Assembly (NCBI GenBank): GCA_002346435.1
Contig: DDZT01000015.1
Location: 1-17,059 of the forward strand
Direction of reading: 5' to 3'
From: Anaerolineales bacterium UBA3001
GTDB lineage: Bacteria > Chloroflexota > Anaerolineae > Anaerolineales > UBA11657
DNA length: 17,059 nucleotides
Shown here: piece by piece, positions 1 to 6,611 of the stretch
Layout of the letters: the number at the start of each line of letters is the position of its first letter
Numbering within the stretch: position 1 is the first letter of the stretch
The notes under the pieces: model-generated
Told to the model about the DNA's origin: nothing
Database searches by the model: none
The model's input: the letters and a program-made list of their open reading frames with translations, nothing else
Translations under genes and position numbers: made by a program

Positions 1-1284
1 TGGGGAATATTTGGAGCTTTTAATATAATGCCTGGCAAATGGTTTTTTGCTTTTATCAATGGCTTAGTTTTATTTGCTGTTAGTGGAGGTATTGTGTCAT
101 TTGTAAAGAGGTATCCGTTTGGCACAAATATTAGAAAAGTTCATATAACACATGTTTTAGCAGTCACCTTTTTATTGGTGACCCTTGCGGGAAATGTTTA
201 TTGGTCCTTTAATCAACATGCTGCGCAAGGTAGGCTCGCCCTCATAGCGATGACGGTTATTAGTACGTATTTGTGCGCCGGGATAATCTCTCTAGTCGGA
301 CAACATTTACAAAAAATATTTTCTATTATTTTCGTAACCGTTTTACTAATTGTATCGGTTTTGATGGTGAAATTATATATTGAACCCAGTTACACTGTAC
401 CAAAAAAGATTGTATACGAAGAGATACCGTCGAATATGATAGCTAGTGGTGTTATTTTTAATAATACAATTGAATTGGTAGGTTATTCTGTACTAAATGA
501 CACTGTGACTAGAGACGAATCTATACAAATCACATTTTATTGGCGTGGCAAGTCATATGTGGACATTGATTACAAGCTTGCAATTAATGTGTATGGATAT
601 GGGATGGACAATATAGCGAAGTTAGATACTTGGCCAGGAGGTGGTCTGCTGCCGACTGCGGACTGGGAACCAGATGTAATTTACCCTGACACATATTTTT
701 TACCTATTTCAAGTACGGCTGAAGCACCTACAATTATGCGAATGGACTTGTCCTTCTGGGATGATGACTTAAGCAATCCGCTTTCAATAAGTGTAAGTGA
801 TGTGCCAATTGAATCCTTATTTCTTGATTTGGGACGTCTACTACCCTTGCATGAAAAAAATTATACCCCAGAGATAAAAGATGGGTCTGTCTTTACCTCG
901 GGTGCTAGATTAGTAGGTTATAGTATTTCAGAATACTTACCATCCGAAATTTCTTTTACGTTGTATTGGCAGCCCGAAACCAAAATTGCAACTGATTTAA
1001 CAGTGTTCGTTCATATGATTGATTCATTGGGCAATATTGTCGCCCAGGCTGATCGACCTCCTTCGAACGGTTATTGGCCAACATCAGCATGGGAACCGGG
1101 AAGTTTAATCTCTGACCATCATAACCTGGTTCATAATATAGATGCCTCTAGAGAGGCTTATACTATAGTAATTGGTTTATATGATCCATTGTCTGGATTG
1201 CGTGTACCTGCATACAGTTCTGCGGGTGTTGAGTGGGATAATTGGTCTGTTCCGATTTACACATTTGGCTTATCAGCGCAATAA
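1..1284 (+). CDS. Polytopic membrane protein, C-terminal part, with two beta-sandwich modules (5' partial)
   Basis: The frame is open from base 1, so the gene starts upstream and only its 3' end is visible. Numbering from the first in-window Met (base 28), four hydrophobic membrane segments lie at about residues 5-26, 40-60, 69-91 and 97-118. A mostly soluble region of about 300 residues follows. It holds two related all-beta modules, about 143-256 and 288-398, each opening with a VGYS-type strand; the second contains FVHMID, PTSAWEPG and IVIGLYDP. The opening residues (WGIFGAFN before the first membrane segment) resemble the end of DUF2142-like or GT-C-like bacterial membrane proteins, often glycosyltransferases, and this tail style is common in Chloroflexota. 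The catalytic half is outside the window, so the reaction is unknown. The tail probably lies outside the membrane and may bind glycan; that is inference. The DUF2723 protein at 13754 ends in a similar module. Confidence 0.7.
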   Translation, partial: WGIFGAFNIMPGKWFFAFINGLVLFAVSGGIVSFVKRYPFGTNIRKVHITHVLAVTFLLVTLAGNVYWSFNQHAAQGRLALIAMTVISTYLCAGIISLVGQHLQKIFSIIFVTVLLIVSVLMVKLYIEPSYTVPKKIVYEEIPSNMIASGVIFNNTIELVGYSVLNDTVTRDESIQITFYWRGKSYVDIDYKLAINVYGYGMDNIAKLDTWPGGGLLPTADWEPDVIYPDTYFLPISSTAEAPTIMRMDLSFWDDDLSNPLSISVSDVPIESLFLDLGRLLPLHEKNYTPEIKDGSVFTSGARLVGYSISEYLPSEISFTLYWQPETKIATDLTVFVHMIDSLGNIVAQADRPPSNGYWPTSAWEPGSLISDHHNLVHNIDASREAYTIVIGLYDPLSGLRVPAYSSAGVEWDNWSVPIYTFGLSAQ

Positions 1285-1434
1285 GTTTTGTCAGTGACTG
1301 TATACTTATCCCATGCATGTGTAGCAATAATGACATAGTCTATAGTAGTGTGTTTATATTAGATTAGTGATTTTCAGTCTTAATCATATATGTGTAAATA
1401 TTCAATCCTTATAATTACTTATATATAATATATT
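1285..1434. other. AT-rich intergenic region
   Basis: These 150 bases separate the membrane protein from the SH3b gene. Two TATAAT hexamers occur, at 1410-1415 and 1424-1429. A short imperfect stem (TGATT/AATCA) lies near 1366-1386. There is no hairpin plus T-run that would make a convincing terminator, and no RNA gene was seen. Confidence 0.5.
1424..1429 (+). promoter_or_regulatory. Candidate -10 box for a leaderless SH3b transcript
   Basis: A perfect TATAAT ends five bases before the ATG at 1435. There is no Shine-Dalgarno sequence between them. A hexamer 17 bases upstream (TTCAAT, 1401-1406) is only a weak -35 match. If this -10 is used, transcription would begin at or next to the start codon. 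A second TATAAT at 1410-1415 is an alternative. Confidence 0.4.
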
Positions 1435-2049
1435 ATGTCCAAGAGGATTTTGTTAGTATTATTGGGTCTATTTGTTAGCTTGTATTGGTATGGTTCTGTC
1501 AGTGCGTTAACACCTACTAATACTATACTTCCTACTAATACTGCAACTTTTACAACAACATTTGTCCCTACTCCAACTGTAGGTGGGGTACATATTTTTG
1601 TACCCGAGAGAGTCAATGTACGATCTGGACCAGGCACTTATTATGAAAAGGTCGGTGTTCTAGTAGCTGGCCAGATAGCTGTCATAGAAGGACGTACCTC
1701 CTTCGGTGAATGGATTGCTATACAATATCCAGAAGGTTCAAGTAGTATAGCGTGGGTTTATTCTCCATTGGTGTTGGTTCGTGGGATGGTGTTGGAGGAT
1801 CTACCACAGTTAGAATCTCCTCCTACACCTACTCTTCAAGCAGTCCCATTATCTGGGTCGGACAATCCAGAATATACATCTCCTCCTACTCGTTTGCCTA
1901 CTTTTACTCCAGCACCTCCTATAGCCCAGCCTACCTTTTCCACCCCTGAGTTTGAAGGTGGATCTTTGCCACCTATAGTGCTAATAGGAAGCTTGTTCGT
2001 TTTGGGGATTTTCTCAGGTGTGGTTGCAATCTATAGACAACGCAATTAA
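1435..2049 (+). CDS. Secreted, membrane-anchored bacterial SH3 (SH3b) domain protein
   Basis: A 204-residue protein. Residues 5-24 form an N-terminal hydrophobic signal segment after MSKR. Residues 25-50 are a Thr/Pro-rich linker with repeated PTNT units. An SH3b-like domain spans about 52-117, with the typical VNVRSGPGTYY at 60-70, GEWIAI at 91-96 and WVYSPLV at 107-113. A second Pro/Thr/Ser-rich linker (about 128-172) follows, then a C-terminal transmembrane segment (about 179-200) ending in RQRN, which should stay in the cytoplasm. The domain probably faces the outside and may bind cell-envelope peptides or glycans, as SH3b domains often do; no enzyme domain is fused to it. There is no clear ribosome binding site, but a TATAAT sits five bases upstream. 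The function is otherwise unknown. Confidence 0.8.
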   Translation: MSKRILLVLLGLFVSLYWYGSVSALTPTNTILPTNTATFTTTFVPTPTVGGVHIFVPERVNVRSGPGTYYEKVGVLVAGQIAVIEGRTSFGEWIAIQYPEGSSSIAWVYSPLVLVRGMVLEDLPQLESPPTPTLQAVPLSGSDNPEYTSPPTRLPTFTPAPPIAQPTFSTPEFEGGSLPPIVLIGSLFVLGIFSGVVAIYRQRN

Positions 2050-2170
2050 CTTCTCTATAGATGAAATGTTAAATGCAAATTAACTGATTCATAGTTGATT
2101 GAACTTGACCAGCGTATTGGCTTCTATGATGTTGCTAGGAAGTGCTTGGTCTTGGTCTCAAATCAATACA
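2050..2170. other. Intergenic region between convergent genes
   Basis: These 121 bases separate the ends of the SH3b gene (plus) and the A-type carrier gene (minus). A short direct repeat (CTTGGT twice near 2144-2156) is visible. No hairpin with a T-run, RNA gene or credible short coding sequence was recognised. Confidence 0.4.
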
Positions 2171-2605
2171 CTAACCGCAGGATCCACATCCTCCGGATGA
2201 TGCTGCTGGACTAGACGGAGAATCTTCAGTTGTGCGGAAAGAGTGACCGCATCCACAACTAGCTACTGCTTGCGGATTGTCTATACTGAAGCCACCACCC
2301 ATCAAATTGTCTACATAGTCGATTGAAGAACCACGCATGTACATAAGTGATGTAGGATCAATAAATACTTTGACACCATTAGAGTCGACTATAGTATCGA
2401 ATTCACGCGGTTCACTTTCCATAGCCATACCATATTGCATACCAGAGCACCCACCACCCGATACAAATACACGCAAACCATGATCTGGTATATTACGTTC
2501 GGTAAGCAGTTTAGTTAGATGTTCTCTAGCTTTATCGGTCAGGTTAATATCATTATAGCTTTGTGATTCAGGTACTATTTGCTGGACATCTGTTGTTACG
2601 CTCAT
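2171..2605 (-). CDS. A-type iron-sulfur carrier (HesB/IscA/ErpA family) with extra Cys tail
   Basis: A 144-residue protein of the HesB/IscA/ErpA family, which delivers Fe-S clusters to apo-proteins in the cytoplasm. The three conserved ligand cysteines are visible: C53 in GGGCSG, and C117 and C119 in SCGCGHSF. The LTDKAREHLTKLL start of the fold and the VDNLMGGGFSIDNP segment are also typical. Residues 1-19 and 126-144 lie outside the usual core of about 105 residues; the tail ends GGCGSCG and adds C140 and C143. The start at 2605 was chosen because GGAG lies seven bases upstream; the frame stays open to a TTG at 2698, but that extension is unlike the family. The gene is divergent from the nuo operon, which needs many clusters, so a role in complex I maturation is plausible. 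Which paralogue (IscA, ErpA or SufA) it is cannot be decided here. Confidence 0.92.
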   Translation of the reverse strand: MSVTTDVQQIVPESQSYNDINLTDKAREHLTKLLTERNIPDHGLRVFVSGGGCSGMQYGMAMESEPREFDTIVDSNGVKVFIDPTSLMYMRGSSIDYVDNLMGGGFSIDNPQAVASCGCGHSFRTTEDSPSSPAASSGGCGSCG

Positions 2606-2653
2606 ATTGTTCTCCAATGATGACAATAACGCTGTTACTGAGCTGTGTATTTT

Positions 2654-2671
2654 CAGCTTAGCAACTAGCTG
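2654..2671 (-). promoter_or_regulatory. Hairpin in the leader of the A-type carrier gene
   Basis: In the minus-strand transcript, CAGC-TAG pairs with CTA-GCTG across a three-base loop with one bulged A, giving a seven-pair stem. It lies about 50 bases upstream of the start codon, downstream of the predicted transcription start, and overlaps the last copy of the tandem repeat. A regulatory role is only a guess. Confidence 0.25.
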
Positions 2672-2714
2672 GTATATTTTGCAACTAGCATTTTGCAACT
2701 AGCTGGTACATTTT
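2661..2714. repeat. Triplicated short tandem repeat in the carrier-gene leader
   Basis: Three head-to-tail units start with GCAACTAGC: 2661-2680 (20 bases), 2681-2694 (14 bases, the same unit lacking TGGTAT) and 2695-2714 (20 bases). Units one and three differ at a single base. The array begins at the -10 box of the minus-strand promoter and runs into the leader. The unit lengths are not multiples of three, which argues against a coding repeat. Confidence 0.8.
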
Positions 2715-2738
2715 ATCATCAACCTATTTTGCAGTCAA
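2710..2738 (-). promoter_or_regulatory. Sigma70-type promoter for the A-type carrier gene
   Basis: Read on the minus strand, TTGACT (2738-2733) is followed by a 17-base spacer and TAAAAT (2715-2710). Each box matches the consensus at five of six positions. Transcription would start near 2703, leaving a leader of about 98 bases before the ATG at 2605. Confidence 0.6.
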
Positions 2739-2780
2739 TAAAGAATCATTTATGGTCCAACTATCAAACAGTGGAAATTC

Positions 2781-2809
2781 TTGACAAAGGAGTACCTGAA
2801 TCATATAAT
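2781..2809 (+). promoter_or_regulatory. Consensus sigma70-type promoter of the nuo operon
   Basis: TTGACA at 2781-2786, an exactly 17-base spacer and TATAAT at 2804-2809 match the housekeeping sigma consensus at all twelve positions. The predicted start is near 2816, giving a leader of about 154 bases to nuoB. Such a perfect match suggests strong transcription or an activity held back by a repressor or leader. Confidence 0.75.
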
Positions 2810-2891
2810 CACTAGGTTGTGAAATATGTAATTAATGCACTTGGCAATATTATTAGCAGTGTTACCAGTTTGATCAGTTAGTAGGTATTTA

Positions 2892-2915
2892 TGTTGCAAA
2901 AATTGTTGCAAAAAT
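2892..2915 (+). repeat. Perfect 12-base tandem repeat in the nuo leader
   Basis: TGTTGCAAAAAT occurs twice without a gap (2892-2903 and 2904-2915). Its core GTTGCAAAA also occurs, on the opposite strand, in the repeats at 2677-2700 of the divergent transcript. TTGCAA is itself palindromic, so a dimeric DNA-binding protein is possible; this is inference. Confidence 0.7.
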
Positions 2916-2969
2916 CCACAAAGAAAGAAATGAATGTTAAAATTAAAGATGTGAGGAGTATTTTCACTG

Positions 2970-3611
2970 ATGAACAACGAACTATCTAATCCTGATATAC
3001 CGGTACCTAGTGAACTGCAATCAGCTGTTACGATCACATCATTAGACAAAATATATAACTGGGGACGTCGCTCATCCATATGGCCGATGGTTTTTGGCCT
3101 AGCTTGCTGTGCGATTGAAATGATTTGTACAGCAGCTAGTCGTTTTGATATTGCCCGTTTTGGTATGGAGGTTTTTAGAGCTACTCCGCGCCAGGCAGAT
3201 TTGATGATAGTGTCTGGTACAGTTACCAAAAAGATGGTTCCTCAAATAGTTCGATTATTTAATCAGATGCCTGAACCCAAATATGTTATGGCTATGGGAG
3301 CTTGTGCAAGTGGAGGGGGTCCTTTCAAGGAGGGATACAACGTAGTGTCTGGTATCGATAAGTTTGTGCCAGTGGATGTGTATGTTCCTGGTTGTCCACC
3401 TACTCCACAAGCTTTGTTGCATGGACTTATAAAGTTGCAGGAAAAAATAGATGGTCAATCATTAAAATCAGTAAGATGGTATGGTCAAGAAACTAGTGAA
3501 GCAGTTCCGGTACCAGTGCTTGGACCTGATTTGTTTGATCCACGCCAACACGCTTTGCTAGCTCAACAAGCTGGACAAGTGCAAGAAAATACTGAATCAG
3601 TTGAGAAGTAA
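2970..3611 (+). CDS. nuoB: NADH-quinone oxidoreductase subunit NuoB
   Basis: A 213-residue NuoB, the subunit that carries the terminal [4Fe-4S] cluster N2 and passes electrons to quinone at the membrane interface of complex I. The four N2 ligand cysteines are visible: the adjacent pair C46-C47 in GLACCAIE, C112 in GACASGGG and C142 in VPGCPP. The core (about 27-160) is typical. A C-terminal extension of about 50 residues after KLQEKI is rich in Gln, Pro and Glu and looks disordered. The ATG at 2970 follows GAGGAG at 2953-2958, a somewhat long spacing of eleven bases. The gene is first in a nuoB-nuoCD-nuoI run, with only two bases before nuoCD, and is driven by the consensus promoter at 2781-2809. 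No nuoA precedes it. Confidence 0.97.
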   Translation: MNNELSNPDIPVPSELQSAVTITSLDKIYNWGRRSSIWPMVFGLACCAIEMICTAASRFDIARFGMEVFRATPRQADLMIVSGTVTKKMVPQIVRLFNQMPEPKYVMAMGACASGGGPFKEGYNVVSGIDKFVPVDVYVPGCPPTPQALLHGLIKLQEKIDGQSLKSVRWYGQETSEAVPVPVLGPDLFDPRQHALLAQQAGQVQENTESVEK

Positions 3612-3613
3612 TT

Positions 3614-5392
3614 GTGTCAGATAAAGATAGCTTAGATAATATGCCAGTCAATGAAGTAGCATCCGATTCTCTAGTGGCTCGTTTTGATGGAGAAGTACGT
3701 TCTGACACCAGAGAGGGATATGAAGGATACATAGTTGATGCGAATATGTTGCCTGAGGTAGCGAGTGTACTGAGGGATGACTTAGGATACGATTATCTAT
3801 CTTCGGTAACCGGTGTTGACTATATTGATGACAATCATATTGAGGTTGTATATCATGCTGACCAGACTACTGGTGGTAAAGGTATAAATCTAAAAGTCCA
3901 GTTAGATAGAGAAAATCCAATAGTACCAACACTTGTTCCAATTTATCCAGGCGCTGATTTTCAGGAAAGGGAAGTGTTTGATATGTATGGCGTGAAGTTT
4001 GATGGTCATCCAAATTTGCGACGTATATTAATGTGGGATGGATTTCACGGATATCCGCTTCGCAAAGACTGGAAGGAAGCTTACTATGAAGAAGATATCA
4101 AGCCGTTTGACAGTCGGTGGCCTGGCGGTGGTGTTAAGCGAAGCGAAGCAGATAATCCGTATGGAAAGAATGTTAATTATCCCCCTGGCTTCGATATCAA
4201 CAATTGGACTCCAGAAACTGATGATAGTCTGTATGAAAGTTTGGAAAAGACAAATTCAAATGGTAAGTCACTACATACAGATTCAATAGTAGTTAATATA
4301 GGTCCACAGCATCCTTCAACTCATGGTGTCTTTCGCATGGTTGTGGCTTTAGATGGGGAAACCATTACTGATTTACAGCCTGTTATGGGTTATCTGCATC
4401 GCAACCATGAGAAGATTGGAGAACGTAACACTTTTCTTCAGAATATGCCTTATACGGATAGACTAGACTATTTGTGTTCTATGAGTAATAACCTTGGTTA
4501 TGCTCTTGCTGTTGAGCAGCTTATGGGCGCAGATGTTCCAGAAAGGGCACAATATATTAGGGTTTTGATGGCTGAACTTACGCGCATATCGAATCATATG
4601 TGGGCTATTGGATTTCTGTTGAATGACTTAGGTGCTTTTCAAACTCCTGCGTTGTATGCTATACGCGCTCGTGAATTGATATTGGATGTTTTTGAAGCAA
4701 CTGCTGGTTCTCGTATGATGTGTAATTACATGCGGTTTGGTGGATTAGCTAGGGATTTTCCCGACACATTGCGTGGTGAAGATACAGTAAAGTTTATTAC
4801 TGATTTGGTTGATAATACTTTGCCAAAGGCGATAGATGAACTTGACCATTTTTTGACAGCTAATGAAATTGTTCGAAGCAGATGCATCGGAGTGGGAGTT
4901 CTACCACCTGACAAAGCAATTGCTTACAGTACTGGCGGACCGTTATTACGTGCTTCTGGCGTGTCATATGATTTGCGTACTGCAGATCCATATAGTATTT
5001 ATGATCGGTTTGATTTCAATATTTGTACTAGATCAAATGGGGATGTGTATGATCGTTATCTAGTTCGTGTTGATGAAATGCGCGAAAGTACAAGAATATG
5101 TCAACAAGTTATGCGTGACATACCTGCTGAGGGAGAGATTTTTTCTGGTAAGCCGCAATATAGTGTAAAAGTACCTGCGGGTGAAAGTTATGGTCGTGTT
5201 GAAAATCCCAAAGGTGAATTAGGTTATTACGTAGTTTCGACAGGTAAGGCTAATCCATATCGTTACCATGTACGTGCTCCATCATTTGTGAATTTAACTG
5301 TGCTTGGAGAATTGTGCAAGGGGCATAAGGTAGCAGATGCAGTTGTTATATTGGGTAGTATAGATATTGTGTTGGGTGAAGTAGACCGTTAA
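3614..5392 (+). CDS. nuoCD: Fused NADH-quinone oxidoreductase subunit NuoCD
   Basis: A single 592-residue frame joins NuoC and NuoD of the peripheral arm of complex I. The NuoC part covers about 1-160, with its signature at 118-152 (ERE, DMYG, FDGHPNLRRILM, PLRKD). A linker of about 60 residues follows, then NuoD from about 223 to the end (SIDIVLGEVDR). In NuoD, GPQHPSTHG at 230-238 holds the conserved quinone-site His and YTDRLDY at 280-286 the conserved Tyr. The start is GTG at 3614, two bases after the nuoB stop, with GAGAAG just upstream, so translational coupling with nuoB is likely. The fusion is known from enterobacteria such as E. coli; many other bacteria, including Chloroflexus as far as known, keep the two genes separate. 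No stop or frameshift lies in the linker, so the fusion looks real. Confidence 0.96.
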   Translation: MSDKDSLDNMPVNEVASDSLVARFDGEVRSDTREGYEGYIVDANMLPEVASVLRDDLGYDYLSSVTGVDYIDDNHIEVVYHADQTTGGKGINLKVQLDRENPIVPTLVPIYPGADFQEREVFDMYGVKFDGHPNLRRILMWDGFHGYPLRKDWKEAYYEEDIKPFDSRWPGGGVKRSEADNPYGKNVNYPPGFDINNWTPETDDSLYESLEKTNSNGKSLHTDSIVVNIGPQHPSTHGVFRMVVALDGETITDLQPVMGYLHRNHEKIGERNTFLQNMPYTDRLDYLCSMSNNLGYALAVEQLMGADVPERAQYIRVLMAELTRISNHMWAIGFLLNDLGAFQTPALYAIRARELILDVFEATAGSRMMCNYMRFGGLARDFPDTLRGEDTVKFITDLVDNTLPKAIDELDHFLTANEIVRSRCIGVGVLPPDKAIAYSTGGPLLRASGVSYDLRTADPYSIYDRFDFNICTRSNGDVYDRYLVRVDEMRESTRICQQVMRDIPAEGEIFSGKPQYSVKVPAGESYGRVENPKGELGYYVVSTGKANPYRYHVRAPSFVNLTVLGELCKGHKVADAVVILGSIDIVLGEVDR

Positions 5393-5408
5393 TAGGGAGC
5401 TCGATTAT

Positions 5409-6068
5409 ATGTACGGGACAGGAATACTTAAGGGTATGGGTGTGACAATCAGGCATCTGGTGGACTCTTTTGTAGATGACATGCGGTTTCTAGGACAACG
5501 CTATTATAGTGATAGCTCCATGAATATTCGACAAGGTACAGAAGGTCGTGGAGTTTTTACAGTTCAATATCCGGATGAGAAATTGCCTGTACCAGAGCAA
5601 TTTCGGTTTATACCTTTTCTTCTGTATGAAAATAATGAGGATGGCAGTACTACTGATAGATGTACATCCTGTGGTATATGTGCAAAAGTATGTCCGCCGC
5701 AGTGTATATGGATAGAGAGATCGTCCGATCCTGATACTGGACGGCCTATACCTGAACCAACTAATTTTTATATAGATATTGATATATGTATGAATTGTGG
5801 ATATTGTGCTGAGTATTGTCCATTTGACGCTATAAAAATGGACCACGATTATGAATTGGCTTCTTATGATCGTACTGAAGCCCATATTTTCGACAAGGCT
5901 CGTTTAGACAAGCCGGTTGAATATTATGCGAGTATTCGGCCTAACGATTATTTGGCGGAGGAAACAGCACGTGCTGAGGAACTTGCCAAGAAAGCAGCTA
6001 AGAAAGAAGCAGCTGCCGCAAGGAAAGCAGCGGCTGCTGCGAAGAAGGCTGCCGCGGAAGATAATTAG
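5409..6068 (+). CDS. nuoI: NADH-quinone oxidoreductase subunit NuoI with Ala/Lys-rich tail
   Basis: A 219-residue NuoI, the ferredoxin-like subunit that links the electron chain of complex I to NuoB. The two [4Fe-4S] motifs are intact: C85, C88, C91 with C95, and C127, C130, C133 with C137, each followed by Pro. The amphipathic N-terminus (GMGVTIRHLVDSF) is typical. The start at 5409 has GGGAG nine bases upstream and lies 16 bases after nuoCD. After about residue 185 the protein continues with a low-complexity tail of about 35 residues made almost only of Ala, Lys and Glu, likely a long charged helix like those in histone H1-like proteins. This tail is not part of the core family, and its DNA is locally GC-richer. 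No nuoA, H or J-N follows. Confidence 0.95.
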   Translation: MYGTGILKGMGVTIRHLVDSFVDDMRFLGQRYYSDSSMNIRQGTEGRGVFTVQYPDEKLPVPEQFRFIPFLLYENNEDGSTTDRCTSCGICAKVCPPQCIWIERSSDPDTGRPIPEPTNFYIDIDICMNCGYCAEYCPFDAIKMDHDYELASYDRTEAHIFDKARLDKPVEYYASIRPNDYLAEETARAEELAKKAAKKEAAAARKAAAAAKKAAAEDN

Positions 6069-6239
6069 TCCCATTATTGAAAGGTTTTGATGAGAGGTAA
6101 TGTGACCATCAACTTGGTTAATGGTGTTAATTGATAAAATGTCTGCACTAAAATAGTAACATAATCTGATTGTATAATTTCATATACTTCTACAGATTTC
6201 TTGACTGGACTACTGTAATTTAAATATAGGTGTGTAATT
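6069..6239. other. Intergenic region after nuoI
   Basis: These 171 bases end the nuo run. They hold an inverted repeat at 6105-6125 (ACCATCAAC, loop TTG, GTTAATGGT, one mismatch) without a T-run, a TATAAT at 6173-6178 without a good -35, and a TTGACT-N18-TATAGG pair at 6201-6230 near the next gene. A weak terminator or operator followed by a new promoter is possible. Confidence 0.4.
6201..6230 (+). promoter_or_regulatory. Candidate promoter for the 109-aa Cys-motif gene and mrp
   Basis: TTGACT (five of six) at 6201-6206 is followed after 18 bases by TATAGG (four of six) at 6225-6230. It would start transcription close to the ATG at 6240. The -10 overlaps the putative ribosome binding site AGGTG (6228-6232), so either a leaderless transcript or a longer one from upstream is possible. 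Confidence 0.3.
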
Positions 6240-6569
6240 ATGTATCAACAGGATGCAGAATTGTTGTTCCCGGAACGAGTTGTCCCACATTTAAAGGGTG
6301 CTCGTGGTGAAGATTGGGATGAATTAGTTGAGATGGTTTGTGAGCAAGAACCGGATTCTGTAGATGGGTTGGGGTTTTCATTGATGATGATGAGAGTCAA
6401 TGGATGTATGACATGTCATGCAGGTTCACACCGAGCCAGATTGGGTTGTACTGCATGTGCCCAACAAACTACTCGGCGTTACAAGGGTAGTGATAAGGAG
6501 TTGTTAAATAGATTTGATAAAGCGCGTAAAGACGTAGTGACATATATTGATAAGATGACGAATAAGTAG
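6240..6569 (+). CDS. Small protein with CxxC-X10-CxxC metal or Fe-S motif, unknown family
   Basis: A 109-residue protein that I cannot name. It has no signal peptide or membrane segment, so it is probably cytoplasmic. Four cysteines are arranged as C56-x-x-C59 and C70-x-x-C73, with H60 and H64 between them, a layout suited to a zinc site or an Fe-S cluster; C34 is a fifth cysteine. An acidic N-terminal half with several Met (LSLMMMRVNG) precedes the motif, and a basic region (TTRRYKGSDKELL) plus a helical Lys-rich end follow it. The ATG has AGGTG seven bases upstream. It lies between nuoI and mrp, 42 bases before mrp, which suggests a link to Fe-S assembly or complex I. CMTCH matches the heme c motif, but lack of an export signal argues against a cytochrome. 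Confidence 0.8.
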   Translation: MYQQDAELLFPERVVPHLKGARGEDWDELVEMVCEQEPDSVDGLGFSLMMMRVNGCMTCHAGSHRARLGCTACAQQTTRRYKGSDKELLNRFDKARKDVVTYIDKMTNK

Positions 6570-6611
6570 AGATAATGTGCTGATGGTAGATTAGCGACCA
6601 AGGAGTGATGC

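Larger units (their letters stand above)
2606..2969. other. Divergent regulatory region between the A-type carrier gene and nuoB
   Basis: This 364-base region holds two divergent promoters whose -35 boxes are about 42 bases apart, a triplicated repeat in the carrier-gene leader (2661-2714) and a 12-base tandem repeat in the nuo leader (2892-2915). Each transcript would have a leader of roughly 100 to 150 bases. A possible 32-codon reading frame (2891-2989) overlaps the nuoB start. No tRNA or recognised riboswitch was seen. Confidence 0.6.

Noticed and set aside
163..182. GTCACC/GGTGAC inverted repeat in the first gene
   Set aside because: Six-base arms with an eight-base spacer are expected many times by chance in a window of this size.
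1512..1541. Repeated CCTACTAATACT in the SH3b gene
   Set aside because: It encodes the repeated PTNT of a low-complexity linker and needs no other explanation.
2606..2698. Upstream extension of the A-type carrier to a TTG at 2698
   Set aside because: The added 31 residues are unlike the family, run through the short repeats, and a GGAG site with good spacing supports the ATG at 2605.
2801..3229. 142-codon minus-strand reading frame over the nuo promoter and nuoB
   Set aside because: It is antisense to conserved NuoB and the promoter and has no protein-like features of its own.
4038..4289. 83-codon plus-strand reading frame inside nuoCD
   Set aside because: It overlaps strongly conserved NuoC sequence in another frame and resembles no protein; a shadow frame.
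6105..6125. Inverted repeat after nuoI as an intrinsic terminator
   Set aside because: The loop is only three bases, one pair is mismatched and no T-run follows, so it is mentioned but not called a terminator.
6405..6419. CMTCH as a heme c binding site
   Set aside because: There is no signal peptide or membrane anchor for export, and the second CxxC eleven residues later suits a metal or Fe-S site better.
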